NCBI RefSeq assembly: GCF_013410545.1
Contig: NZ_JACCFV010000001.1
Span: 1,302,001 to 1,366,000 of the forward strand
Length of the DNA stretch: 64,000 nt
Source of the DNA: Pseudoclavibacter chungangensis
Lineage (GTDB): Bacteria; Actinomycetota; Actinomycetes; Actinomycetales; Microbacteriaceae
Reading direction: 5' to 3'
Made by a program: the position numbers and the translations under genes. The notes under the pieces are model-generated. The model had not been told where the DNA came from. It was given only the letters and a program-made list of their open reading frames with translations, and searched no databases. Positions within the stretch are counted from its first letter, which is position 1. Every line of letters starts with the position of its first letter. Positions 53,871 through 62,247 of the stretch are shown here, piece after piece.

Positions 53871-54932
53871 TCAGACGACGACGCGTGGCACCCGCGTGGT
53901 GACGCCGGTCACGAGCTCGTCCGGGACGGTGTCGTTCCAGGCGGCCCACTCCTCGGCCGTCGGCTCGCCGTCGTCACCGGTGCCGAAGACGATCGCCTCG
54001 TCGCCGACGGTGATGCGTGCACCGGAGAGCTCGACGACGGATTCGTCGACACCGACGTGCACGATCGGCTGACGGCGGCCCCCGAGCAGCACCTCGCGTT
54101 CGGCACCGGCGAGCGACTGGAGTCCGTCGCCGTAACCGATCGCGATCGTGGCGCGGGCGCCGTCGAGGTGCGTCACGGGCGCGCGCAGGGACATGACCGG
54201 CACGAGTCCGAGATCGCGTCCCGAGCGGTCGTGGAACGGGGAGATGCCGTAGGCCGCGATCCCGAATCGCACGAGGTCGAAGCGTGCCGCGGGGAGGTCG
54301 ATCGCCGCGGACGACGCGGCGAGGTGCAACAGCTCGAACTCGGCACCGAGATCGCGCGCGACGGCGACCGCGGCCTCGAATCGTGCGAGCGCCTCGAGGT
54401 CGGCCTCGTGCGAGGTGTCGCTCAGGTGACTCCACGCGCCCACGATGCGGACGAGTCCGGCCCGCTGGAGTTCGAGGGCGTGCTCGACGAGCGTGGGCCA
54501 GTCCTCGGGGTTCGCGCCCGAGCGGTGGAGGCCCGTGTCGATCTTGAGATGGACGCGCGCCGGCCCCGCGTCGCCGGCCGAGCGAGCACCCTCCGCGGCG
54601 CCGTCGAGGTGCGCGATGAAGGCGGCACCGAGATCGATGCGCTGTTCGACCGCGCTGCGGAAGTCGGCGTCGCGCCCGTGCATCCACGCGAACATCGGCG
54701 CGTCGACGCCTGCCGCGCGGAGCGCGAGTCCCGTGCCGATCTCGAGCACACCGAGCCAGCTCGCACCGGATTCGAGTCCCGTCCGGACGCACGAGAGGAG
54801 CCCGTGCCCGTAGGCGTCGGACTTGACGGCGAGCATGGTCGCGGCGGGCGCGACGAGCCCCGAGAGCTGCGCGACGTTGTGCCGCAGTGCCTGCTCCGAG
54901 ATGCGCGCCACAGCGCGCCCGGCCGCGCTCAC
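53871..54932 (-). CDS. Alanine-racemase-like protein A: has PLP Lys, lacks the catalytic-Tyr segment
   Basis: A 353-residue fold-III PLP protein. The barrel is complete for an Alr: Lys37 in MLAVKSDAYGHG (Schiff-base Lys), HLKIDTGLHRSG (carboxylate-region Arg), GAWSHLSD, HLAASSAAI and DLVRFGIAAYG. In the C-terminal domain the stretch that normally reads GEGVSYGxTYRT is deleted: SLRAPVTHLDG runs straight into ATIAIGYGDGL. The usual RxCMDQ is HVGVDES. The residues a subunit contributes to its neighbour's active site (catalytic Tyr, Met-Asp) are therefore missing. The GTG start overlaps the stop of racemase-like gene B by GTGA, so the two are translationally coupled. Confidence 0.85.
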   Translation of the reverse strand: MSAAGRAVARISEQALRHNVAQLSGLVAPAATMLAVKSDAYGHGLLSCVRTGLESGASWLGVLEIGTGLALRAAGVDAPMFAWMHGRDADFRSAVEQRIDLGAAFIAHLDGAAEGARSAGDAGPARVHLKIDTGLHRSGANPEDWPTLVEHALELQRAGLVRIVGAWSHLSDTSHEADLEALARFEAAVAVARDLGAEFELLHLAASSAAIDLPAARFDLVRFGIAAYGISPFHDRSGRDLGLVPVMSLRAPVTHLDGARATIAIGYGDGLQSLAGAEREVLLGGRRQPIVHVGVDESVVELSGARITVGDEAIVFGTGDDGEPTAEEWAAWNDTVPDELVTGVTTRVPRVVV

Positions 54933-55642
54933 GCGAGGATCCGCTCGACGGTGGGGGCGATGCGTGCGCAGATCGCGGCAGCGGCGATCCCCGTCGTTCC
55001 CGCCCAGTCGAGCACGTGCGGCTCACCGCGGGCCGGATCGCCGAAGAGCACGGCGTCGCTGCCGACCTCGACGTCGGCGCCGTGGACGTCGACCGAGAAC
55101 TGGTCCATCGAGATCGCGCCCGAGATCGTGCCCGTCACGCCCCCGACGAGCACGGGGGAGCGGTTCGTGGCCCGTCGGACGGCACCGTGGGCGTAGCCGA
55201 TGCCGACGAGCGCGAGGTTCGTCGCCGCAGTCGTGCGATAGCTGAAGCCGTAGGACACGCCTTCGCCCGCGGCGAGCGTCTTGACGGCGAGCACCTCGGC
55301 GGCGAGGCGCAGTGCGGGTGACAGGGAACGATCCGTGAGCCCGAGCAGGGCGGGGCCGACGGCCGCATCGGGCCTCGGGTCACCGGGCTCCGCGATGACC
55401 GGGTCGAGGCCGGAGCGGCGGACCTCGTCGGCGTCGTGCGGCGTGGAGACGTAGGCGGTGCGGGTACCCGATACTCCGAGGACGTCCGCGATCCGCCCGG
55501 CGCCGTGGCCGTAGGCGCCGGCGCGCAGGTCGACGGGATCGCCGGGTTCGAGGCCGAGCGATGCGATGTTGCGGAGCACCGCTCCACGATGGATGACGGC
55601 GACGCGCCGGACGGTTGCCGGCGCGGAGACAGGTGCGTTCAC
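54929..55642 (-). CDS. Alanine-racemase-like protein B: has catalytic Tyr and MDQ, lacks PLP Lys
   Basis: A 237-residue protein with the Alr C-terminal domain but a shortened barrel. The N-terminal motif is VDLRAGAYGHG: Arg40 replaces the PLP Lys. Most of the barrel, including the Arg, His and Ser PLP ligands, is missing between about 60 and 108. The C-terminal domain is classic: LAAGEGVSYGFSYRT with Tyr131 (equivalent of Tyr265 in Geobacillus Alr), IGYAHG, and GAISMDQFSVDV with Met179-Asp180. Alone it cannot hold PLP, but it supplies exactly what protein A lacks. GTG 55642 follows AAGGGGACGT; TAGCCT at 55667-55672 is a likely -10 box. Confidence 0.85.
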   Translation of the reverse strand: MNAPVSAPATVRRVAVIHRGAVLRNIASLGLEPGDPVDLRAGAYGHGAGRIADVLGVSGTRTAYVSTPHDADEVRRSGLDPVIAEPGDPRPDAAVGPALLGLTDRSLSPALRLAAEVLAVKTLAAGEGVSYGFSYRTTAATNLALVGIGYAHGAVRRATNRSPVLVGGVTGTISGAISMDQFSVDVHGADVEVGSDAVLFGDPARGEPHVLDWAGTTGIAAAAICARIAPTVERILA

Positions 55643-55768
55643 ACGTCCCCTTCCTGAGTGCGGGCCAGGCTATCAGGCGGGGTGTCGGCGAGCGCATCGA
55701 CCGCGCTCCGACTAGCCTCGGCAGGGCGCACGACGCGACGAGCGGCGATGCGGACAGCGAGGAGCACC

Positions 55769-57868
55769 ATGGCCCAACCGACACCCGACGCCTACTCGGC
55801 CCGGCACCTCTCGGTGCTCGACGGGCTCGAGGCGGTCCGGAAACGGCCGGGCATGTACATCGGCTCGACCGACTCGCGTGGCCTCATGCACTGCCTGTGG
55901 GAGATCATCGACAACTCCGTCGACGAGGCGCTCGGCGGGCACGGCGACCGGATCGGCGTGCACCTGCACCCCGACGGTTCGGTCACGGTCTCGGACCGCG
56001 GGCGCGGTGTGCCCGTCGACATCGAGCCGAAGACCGGCCTCAGCGGTGTCGAGGTCGTGTTCACGAAGCTCCACGCCGGCGGCAAGTTCGGTGCCGACAA
56101 CTACGGTGCGGCCGGTGGTCTGCACGGCGTCGGTGCGTCCGTCGTGAACGCGCTCTCGGAGCGGCTCGACGTCGAGGTCGACCGCGGTGGGCGCACGTAC
56201 GCGATGAGCTTCCGGCGCGGTGAGCCGGGCCACTTCGAGGACGGTGCCGACGGTCCCCGGCCCGACGCCCCCTTCACGCCCTACACGGAACACTCCGAGT
56301 TGCGCGTCGTCGGCAAGGTCGCGAAGGGCGTCACGGGTACACGCGTGCGCTACTGGGCCGATCCGCAGATCTTCATCCGCGGTGCCGAGTTCAAGGCCGA
56401 CGAGCTGGCCGCCCGCGCCCGGCAGACCGCGTTCCTCGTGCCCGGACTCGACATGGTGATCGAGGACGGTCGCAGCGACGACGCGGCACCCGAGGTGCAG
56501 TCGTTCCGCTACGACGGCGGCATCACGGAGTTCGCGGAGTACCTCGCGCCCGATGCCCCCTCGACCGACACATGGCGCATCCAGGGGGAGGGGACGTACG
56601 AGGAGACCGTGCCCGTCCTCGACGAACACGGCCACATGGTCTCGACCGACGTGAAGCGCACGATGCACGTCGATATCGCGATGCGCTGGGGAGTCGGCTA
56701 CGACACGACGCTGCGCTCGTTCGTGAACATCATCGCGACGCCCAAGGGCGGCACCCACGTGACGGGCTTCGAGCAGGGCCTGCTGAAGTTCTTCCGGGCC
56801 GAGGTCGAGCGCAATGCCCGACGCCTCAAGGTCGGCAACGACAAGCTCGAGAAGGACGACGTGCTCGCCGGTCTGACCGTCGTCGTCACGGTGCGGCTGC
56901 CGGAACCGCAGTTCGAGGGGCAGACGAAGGAGGTGCTCGGTACGCCGCCCGTCCGCGCGATCGTCGCCCGCGAACTCACGAAGGGGCTCACCGCGAAGTT
57001 CGCCTCCACGAGCCGGCAGGACAAGGCCGAGGCCTCGCTCCTGCTCGACAAGGTCGTCTCGGAGATGAAGTCGCGCATCTCGGCCCGAGCCCACAAGGAG
57101 ACGCAGCGACGCAAGAACGCGCTCGAGAACTCGTCGCTGCCGACGAAGCTCGTCGACTGCCGATCGAACGACGTGGCGCGCTCGGAGCTGTTCATCGTCG
57201 AGGGCGACTCGGCGCTCGGCACGGCGAAGCCCGCGCGCAACAGCGACTACCAGGCGCTCCTGCCCATCCGCGGCAAGATCCTCAACGTCCAGAAGGCGTC
57301 GATCAGTGACATGCTCGGCAACGCCGAGTGCGCGAGCATCATCCAGGTGATCGGTGCGGGGTCCGGGCGGTCCTTCGACCTGGGGGCGGCGCGCTACGGC
57401 AAGGTCATCCTCATGAGCGACGCCGATGTCGACGGCGCGCACATCCGAACGCTCCTCCTGACCCTCATCTTCCGGTACATGCGTCCGCTGCTCGACGACG
57501 GTCGCGTCTACGCGGCCGTGCCGCCCCTGCACCGAGTCGTCGTCATCAACCCCGGCTCGAAGCCGAACGAGACGATCTACACGTACTCCGAGACCGAGCT
57601 GCAGACGCTCCTCGCGAAGCTCCGCAAGCAGAACAAGCGCTACCAGGACCCCATCCAGCGCTACAAGGGACTCGGCGAGATGGACGAGGACCAGCTCTGG
57701 ACGACGACGATGGACCCGAGCGCCCGACTCCTGCGACGCGTGTCGATCAGCGACGCGGCCGCCGCCGAGCAGATGTTCAACCTGCTCATGGGCACCGAGG
57801 TCGCACCCCGCAAGGAGTTCATCATCGACGGCTCCAAGGACATCACCCCGCAACTCATCGATATGTGA
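55769..57868 (+). CDS. parE: DNA topoisomerase IV / gyrase-type subunit B
   Basis: A 699-residue type IIA topoisomerase ATPase subunit. The GHKL domain has VRKRPGMYIGST, EIIDNSVDEALGGHG and GGLHGVGASVVNALS. The transducer has a QTKEVLGTPPVR stretch. The TOPRIM domain has FIVEGDSALGTAK, LPIRGKILNVQKA and the metal-binding DADVDGAHIRTLLL. It ends in RYKGLGEMDEDQLW and FIIDGSKD-type residues. Position away from dnaN-recF and proximity to parC favour the topoisomerase IV (ParE) assignment over GyrB. GAGGAGCACC precedes ATG 55769. Confidence 0.92.
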   Translation: MAQPTPDAYSARHLSVLDGLEAVRKRPGMYIGSTDSRGLMHCLWEIIDNSVDEALGGHGDRIGVHLHPDGSVTVSDRGRGVPVDIEPKTGLSGVEVVFTKLHAGGKFGADNYGAAGGLHGVGASVVNALSERLDVEVDRGGRTYAMSFRRGEPGHFEDGADGPRPDAPFTPYTEHSELRVVGKVAKGVTGTRVRYWADPQIFIRGAEFKADELAARARQTAFLVPGLDMVIEDGRSDDAAPEVQSFRYDGGITEFAEYLAPDAPSTDTWRIQGEGTYEETVPVLDEHGHMVSTDVKRTMHVDIAMRWGVGYDTTLRSFVNIIATPKGGTHVTGFEQGLLKFFRAEVERNARRLKVGNDKLEKDDVLAGLTVVVTVRLPEPQFEGQTKEVLGTPPVRAIVARELTKGLTAKFASTSRQDKAEASLLLDKVVSEMKSRISARAHKETQRRKNALENSSLPTKLVDCRSNDVARSELFIVEGDSALGTAKPARNSDYQALLPIRGKILNVQKASISDMLGNAECASIIQVIGAGSGRSFDLGAARYGKVILMSDADVDGAHIRTLLLTLIFRYMRPLLDDGRVYAAVPPLHRVVVINPGSKPNETIYTYSETELQTLLAKLRKQNKRYQDPIQRYKGLGEMDEDQLWTTTMDPSARLLRRVSISDAAAAEQMFNLLMGTEVAPRKEFIIDGSKDITPQLIDM

Positions 57869-57886
57869 ACGGTCATCGCCGCGCGG

Positions 57887-57892
57887 TAGCCT
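57887..57892 (+). promoter_or_regulatory. -10 box of a leaderless start (HAD hydrolase)
   Basis: TAGCCT is followed by 6 nt and ATG 57899. Confidence 0.6.
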
Positions 57893-57898
57893 CGACCC

Positions 57899-58717
57899 AT
57901 GGCGATCCGCGATCACGTTGAATGCTGGCTGACCGACATGGACGGCGTCCTCGTCAAGGAGGAACACGCTCTGCCGGGTGCGGCCGAGCTGCTCGAGCAG
58001 TGGCAGCGGGACGACACGCCCTTTCTCGTGCTCACGAACAACTCGATCTTCACGGCTCGCGATCTCGCGGCCCGCCTGCGGTCGAGCGGCCTCGACGTCC
58101 CCGAGCGGGCGATCTGGACGAGCGCACTCGCGACGGCCGACTTCCTGCGCCAGCAGGTGTCGGGCGGCAGCGCATTCGTCGTCGGCGAGGCCGGTCTTCT
58201 GACCGCGCTCCACGAGGCGGGCTTCATCATGACGGAGTCGGACCCCGACTTCGTCGTCGTGGGGGAGACGCGCAACTACTCGTTCGAGGCGATCACGAAG
58301 GCGATCCGGCTCATCGACCACGGTGCCCGCTTCATCGTGACGAACCCCGACGCGACGGGGCCGAGCACGCACGGCCCCATGCCCGCGACGGGTGCGATCG
58401 CCGCGCTCATCACGAAGGCGACCGGCCGGGAGCCGTACGTCGTCGGCAAGCCGAATCCCATGATGTTCCGCTCCGCGCTCAACAAGATCGGCGCCCACTC
58501 GCACAACACCGCCATGATCGGCGACCGGATGGACACCGACATCGTCGCGGGCATGGAGGCGGGCCTGCACACGGTGCTCGTCCTGTCCGGAATCGCGACG
58601 CGCGACGAGGTGGAACGGTACCCGTTCCGGCCCGACGAGATCATCTCGGGAGTGAGCGAGCTCGTCCGACGCGACGGCGACCCGGAGCCCGAGCAGGTCA
58701 TCGAGGTCGTCGAGTAG
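57899..58717 (+). CDS. HAD-IIA family hydrolase (NagD-like)
   Basis: A 272-residue haloacid-dehalogenase hydrolase with a C2 cap. Motif I is LTDMDGVLV (Asp13 nucleophile, Asp15 acid/base) and motif II is FLVLTNNS. The cap region includes VVGETRNYSFEAITKAIRLI and VTNPDATGPSTHGPMPATGAI. Motif III Lys is in YVVGKPNP, and motif IV is AMIGDRMDTDIVAGMEAG. NagD-type enzymes dephosphorylate nucleotides or sugar phosphates; the exact substrate is unknown. It is located between parE and the convergent unrecognised gene-parC pair. Confidence 0.92.
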   Translation: MAIRDHVECWLTDMDGVLVKEEHALPGAAELLEQWQRDDTPFLVLTNNSIFTARDLAARLRSSGLDVPERAIWTSALATADFLRQQVSGGSAFVVGEAGLLTALHEAGFIMTESDPDFVVVGETRNYSFEAITKAIRLIDHGARFIVTNPDATGPSTHGPMPATGAIAALITKATGREPYVVGKPNPMMFRSALNKIGAHSHNTAMIGDRMDTDIVAGMEAGLHTVLVLSGIATRDEVERYPFRPDEIISGVSELVRRDGDPEPEQVIEVVE

Positions 58718-58759
58718 TTCCCACGTCCGGTCGTTCCGCCCGGGCGACGGGCGGTGCCG

Positions 58760-59722
58760 TCACCGGGGTGCCCGTCGGAGCGCCGCGCGCACCTCGATCC
58801 GCTCACCGAGCCGCACGTCGAGCTCCGTGAACCGGACGTCCGGGTCCGCGTGTCCCTCGGGTGTCGCGGCGGCGTCGAGCGGGATGGTTCGCGGTGCGAG
58901 CTGCGCGATCCTCGAACGCAGCACGAGGAGGGGGACGGCGACGACCGGGTTCGCGCTCGTGATGCGCAGTCGATCGACGTGGAGCGCGTACGGCGGTCCC
59001 TCGAGGCGGGCCGACACGGCGACACGGGCACCGAGCGAGAGCGGACCGCGACCCACGCGCGCATGGACGGTCGCGTCGAAGCGCGTCGGGGACGTCTGAG
59101 TCACGTCGACATCGAATGCGCGCAGCCGGAGTCGCATGCGCGCGCACACGAGTTCGGCCACCTCGCGGAGCAGCTCCACGAGTGCGGCGAACGGAGCACC
59201 CGCACGGAGGCGCACCTCGAACCGGTCGTCCGCACCGGGGCGGATCCGGTCGAGGACGAGCGCCCCGTCCGCCGTCTCGGACCACTCGAACTCGACGAGC
59301 GACACGTCGAGCGTCGCGTCGAACGGGACCCCGGCGATCTCGGCACCCGGCACGTCGAATCGAGCGTGCCGGAGCGTGGCCGGTGTGCGCGTCACGATGT
59401 GCGGCTCGGTGTGGCGATCGCCCCGCTCCTGCGGAGCGGCCGGTGCCGGGGGCTCCTCGTCGAGGAGTGCGCCGAGGTCGACGGGCACCCGCAGCTCGCG
59501 GATCCCGAGTTCGAGGTCGATCCCTTCCGGGCCGTCGAGTGCGGCACGCCCGTCCGCGTCGAACGTCGCACCTTCGGGGAGCTCCTCGGCGAGGACGTCC
59601 CTGATGCGTGCGACGAACGCGTCGCCGGTCGCGGGGCGCGGGACCGAGCCGAACGGGATCCGATCGCTCGGTTCGGTCGCCGCCGACGGTGCCGACGGCG
59701 TGGCTCCCTCCCCGTCCGTCAT
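58760..59722 (-). CDS. Hypothetical protein coupled to parC
   Basis: A 320-residue soluble protein with a disordered N-terminus (PSAPSAATEPSD) and no signal peptide. The body alternates beta-strands and short helices (GIDLELGIRELRVPVDLGALL, LDVSLVEFEWSETADGALVL, RLRITSANPVVAVPLLVLRSRIAQLAP), suggesting a beta-rich ligand-binding fold with two similar halves. I do not recognise the family with confidence. ATG 59722 overlaps the parC stop (ATGA), so it is translated with topoisomerase IV subunit A; whether this is functional or just compact packing is unknown. Confidence 0.65.
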   Translation of the reverse strand: MTDGEGATPSAPSAATEPSDRIPFGSVPRPATGDAFVARIRDVLAEELPEGATFDADGRAALDGPEGIDLELGIRELRVPVDLGALLDEEPPAPAAPQERGDRHTEPHIVTRTPATLRHARFDVPGAEIAGVPFDATLDVSLVEFEWSETADGALVLDRIRPGADDRFEVRLRAGAPFAALVELLREVAELVCARMRLRLRAFDVDVTQTSPTRFDATVHARVGRGPLSLGARVAVSARLEGPPYALHVDRLRITSANPVVAVPLLVLRSRIAQLAPRTIPLDAAATPEGHADPDVRFTELDVRLGERIEVRAALRRAPR

Positions 59723-62196
59723 GCGTCCTGCGCGGGTGCGTCGCCGATCGGACCACCGAGTGCGCCGATCACGCGATCGACGGGGATGCCCGAGCCGTCG
59801 CGGCGCGCACCACCGTCCGGCAGCGGGCGGGTCGCCCCGTCGGCGCCGAGCGCACGCGGGTCGGGACCGACCCACGCGTCACGCAGGCGGTCCTCGCCGC
59901 GCACGAAGCGCTGTGCGCGGACCCCGCCCGTCGCGCGCCCCTTCGCCGGGAACTCCGCGAAGTCGGAGACCTTGGCACTGCCCGGGTCGCTCGCGTCGGC
60001 GGAGGATTCGGCGACGGTCACGACCTCGGCGCGCTCCACATCGTCGGCGGGCAGCACGACGAAGCGCGCGACGCTCGCGTCGCCGGTGAGCTTGATGCCG
60101 GCCATGCCCGCGGCCTGGCGTCCCTGCGGCCTGACGGCCGAGCCCGCGAAGTGCAGCAACTGGGCGTCGCTCGTGACGAACACGAGCTCGTCGCCGTCGC
60201 CGGCCGGCCCGGCGCCGACCACCTCGTCGCCCTGCTTGAGTGCGATGACCTCGAACTCGCGATGCTTGCCGGGGTCGCCGACGGCGACCCGCTTGACGAC
60301 GCCGAGGCGCGTCCCGATCGCGACCGGGGCCGGATCGTCGAGTGCCACGACCGCCACGACGCGCTCGGTGCGGTCGGTGAGTCCCACGTAGTCGCTCGCC
60401 TTCACGCCCGCCGAGAGCTGGACGGAGGCCGCAGGCGCCACGGGGAGCGCGACGACGGGAACGAGGAGGAGCCGTCCGCGGTTCGTGATCGCGCCGATCT
60501 CGGCGCGGACGCTCGTGCGGACCTCCGAGACGATCGCATCGTGCTTCGACCGCCGGGCCGGTCGCGGCAGCGGGGCGTCCGGTTTGACGTCGACGCGAAG
60601 GATCCGGCCGGTCGCCGACAGCAGGACGCGCGTCGGCGCGTCCGCCTCCTGCAGCGCCTCCGGATCGGTCGGGCCCGCGCGACGTGATGCGGTCACCGCG
60701 GTGCCGCCCTCGGTGAGGAGCGTGCGGCGGGGCGTCGCGAACCGTTCCGAGACCTCGGCGAGCTCGGCGCTCACCTGTGCGCGCAGGCGCGCCTCGTCGG
60801 CGAGCAGGGCCTCGAGCGTCGCGATCTCCCGACGCAGCTCGTCGGCCTCGGCCTCGAGTTCGAGGCGGGAGAACTTCGTGAGGCGCCGGAGCCGGAGCTC
60901 GAGGATGTACTCGGCCTGGGGCTCGGACAGATCGAACACCTGTCGCAGGCGCGCTCGTGCGGCCTCGGCGTCGTCCGAGGTGCGGATGACCTGGATGACC
61001 TCGTCGATGTCGAGGATCGCGATGAGCAGGCCCTCGACGAGGTGCAGGCGTTCGCGTCGACGTGCGAGCCGGTACTCGCTGCGGCGGCGGACGACGGACA
61101 CGCGGTGACCGAGGTAGACGCGCAGCAGCTCCAGGAGGCCGAGCGTCTGCGGCCCGCCGTCGACGAGCGCGACGTTGTTGATGTGGAACGTGTCCTCGAG
61201 CGGCGTGTGGCGGTAGAGCTGCTCGAGGACGGCCTCGGGGGCGAAGCCCGTCTTGATCTCGATCACGAGGCGCATGCCGTGTTTGCGGTCCGTCAGATCC
61301 GCGACGTCGGCGATGCCCGCGAGCTTCTTCGACTGCACCCCCTGCTTGATCTTCTCGATGACCTTCTCGGGACCGACCATGTAGGGCAGTTCGGTGACGA
61401 CGATGCCGCTCTTGCGGGCCGTGACCCGCTCGATGGACGTCGTCGCGCGCGTCCGGAACGATCCGCGGCCGGTCGCGTACGCGTCGCGCACGCCGTCGAG
61501 CCCGACGATCGTGCCGCCCGTCGGCAGATCGGGCCCGGGGACGAACGCCATGATCTCCTCGAGCGTCGCCTCGGGGTGGTCGAGGAGGTGGCGGGCGCCG
61601 GCGATCACCTCGCCGAGGTTGTGGGGTGCCATGTTCGTGGCCATGCCCACGGCGATACCGCTCGCACCGTTGACGAGCAGGTGCGGCCACGCGGCGGGCA
61701 GCACCTCGGGTTGCATGATCGAGTTGTCGTAGTTCGGGACGAACTCGACGACGTCCTCGTCGAGGTCGTCGGTCATGGCCATCGCGGCTTCGGCGAGTCG
61801 CGCCTCGGTGTACCTCGGCGCCGCGGGCCCGTCGTCGAGCGAGCCGAAGTTGCCGTGGCCGTCGACGGTCGCGAGCCGCTGCACGAACGACTGGGCCATG
61901 CGCACGAGCGCGTCGTAGATCGCCGTGTCGCCGTGCGGGTGCAGCTTGCCCATGACGTCGCCGACGACGCGCGCCGACTTCACGTGCCCGCGATCCGGCC
62001 GCAGCCCCATCTCGCGCATCTGGAACAGGATGCGTCGCTGCACGGGCTTGAGGCCGTCCCGGGCGTCGGGCAGGGCCCTGGAGTAGATCACCGAGTACGC
62101 GTACTCGAGGAACGACGTCGACATCTCCTGCGAGACGTCGACCTCCTCGATGCGTCCGACGGGGGTGTGATCTGGTTCAGCGGGGGTGCGGCTCAT
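59719..62196 (-). CDS. parC: DNA topoisomerase IV / gyrase-type subunit A
   Basis: An 825-residue breakage-reunion subunit. The winged-helix domain reads DGLKPVQRRILF and GKLHPHGDTAIYDALVRMAQ, with Thr91 where quinolone-sensitive GyrA/ParC usually have Ser. The catalytic Tyr129 is in APRYTEARLA. The tower and coiled coil include AEYILELRLRRLTKFSRLELE. The C-terminal domain is a six-bladed beta-pinwheel with repeated motifs (GRILRVDVK, GRLLLVPV, DELVFVTSDAQLLHFAG). There is no clear GyrA-box QRRGGKG, which agrees with ParC. It pairs with parE at 55769. Confidence 0.92.
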   Translation of the reverse strand: MSRTPAEPDHTPVGRIEEVDVSQEMSTSFLEYAYSVIYSRALPDARDGLKPVQRRILFQMREMGLRPDRGHVKSARVVGDVMGKLHPHGDTAIYDALVRMAQSFVQRLATVDGHGNFGSLDDGPAAPRYTEARLAEAAMAMTDDLDEDVVEFVPNYDNSIMQPEVLPAAWPHLLVNGASGIAVGMATNMAPHNLGEVIAGARHLLDHPEATLEEIMAFVPGPDLPTGGTIVGLDGVRDAYATGRGSFRTRATTSIERVTARKSGIVVTELPYMVGPEKVIEKIKQGVQSKKLAGIADVADLTDRKHGMRLVIEIKTGFAPEAVLEQLYRHTPLEDTFHINNVALVDGGPQTLGLLELLRVYLGHRVSVVRRRSEYRLARRRERLHLVEGLLIAILDIDEVIQVIRTSDDAEAARARLRQVFDLSEPQAEYILELRLRRLTKFSRLELEAEADELRREIATLEALLADEARLRAQVSAELAEVSERFATPRRTLLTEGGTAVTASRRAGPTDPEALQEADAPTRVLLSATGRILRVDVKPDAPLPRPARRSKHDAIVSEVRTSVRAEIGAITNRGRLLLVPVVALPVAPAASVQLSAGVKASDYVGLTDRTERVVAVVALDDPAPVAIGTRLGVVKRVAVGDPGKHREFEVIALKQGDEVVGAGPAGDGDELVFVTSDAQLLHFAGSAVRPQGRQAAGMAGIKLTGDASVARFVVLPADDVERAEVVTVAESSADASDPGSAKVSDFAEFPAKGRATGGVRAQRFVRGEDRLRDAWVGPDPRALGADGATRPLPDGGARRDGSGIPVDRVIGALGGPIGDAPAQDA

Positions 62197-62234
62197 GGGA
62201 CCTGTCGTGCGAGTCGGATCGAAGTTCCCTGTGG

Positions 62235-62240
62235 AAGACT
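62235..62240 (+). promoter_or_regulatory. Possible -10 box of a leaderless start
   Basis: AAGACT ends 7 nt before ATG 62248; the hexamer is weak. Confidence 0.35.
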
Positions 62241-62247
62241 GGGAACG

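Noticed and set aside
53871..55642. Reading the two Alr-like genes as one racemase split by a frameshift
   Set aside because: Protein B has its own N-terminal VDLRAGAYGHG motif and its own complete C-terminal domain, and A has both domains too. They are paralogs with different deletions, joined by a clean GTGA overlap, not two halves of one gene.
59601..62207. Thr91 in the parC quinolone-resistance region as evidence of acquired resistance
   Set aside because: Variation at this residue is common between lineages; without sister strains it cannot be read as an acquired mutation.
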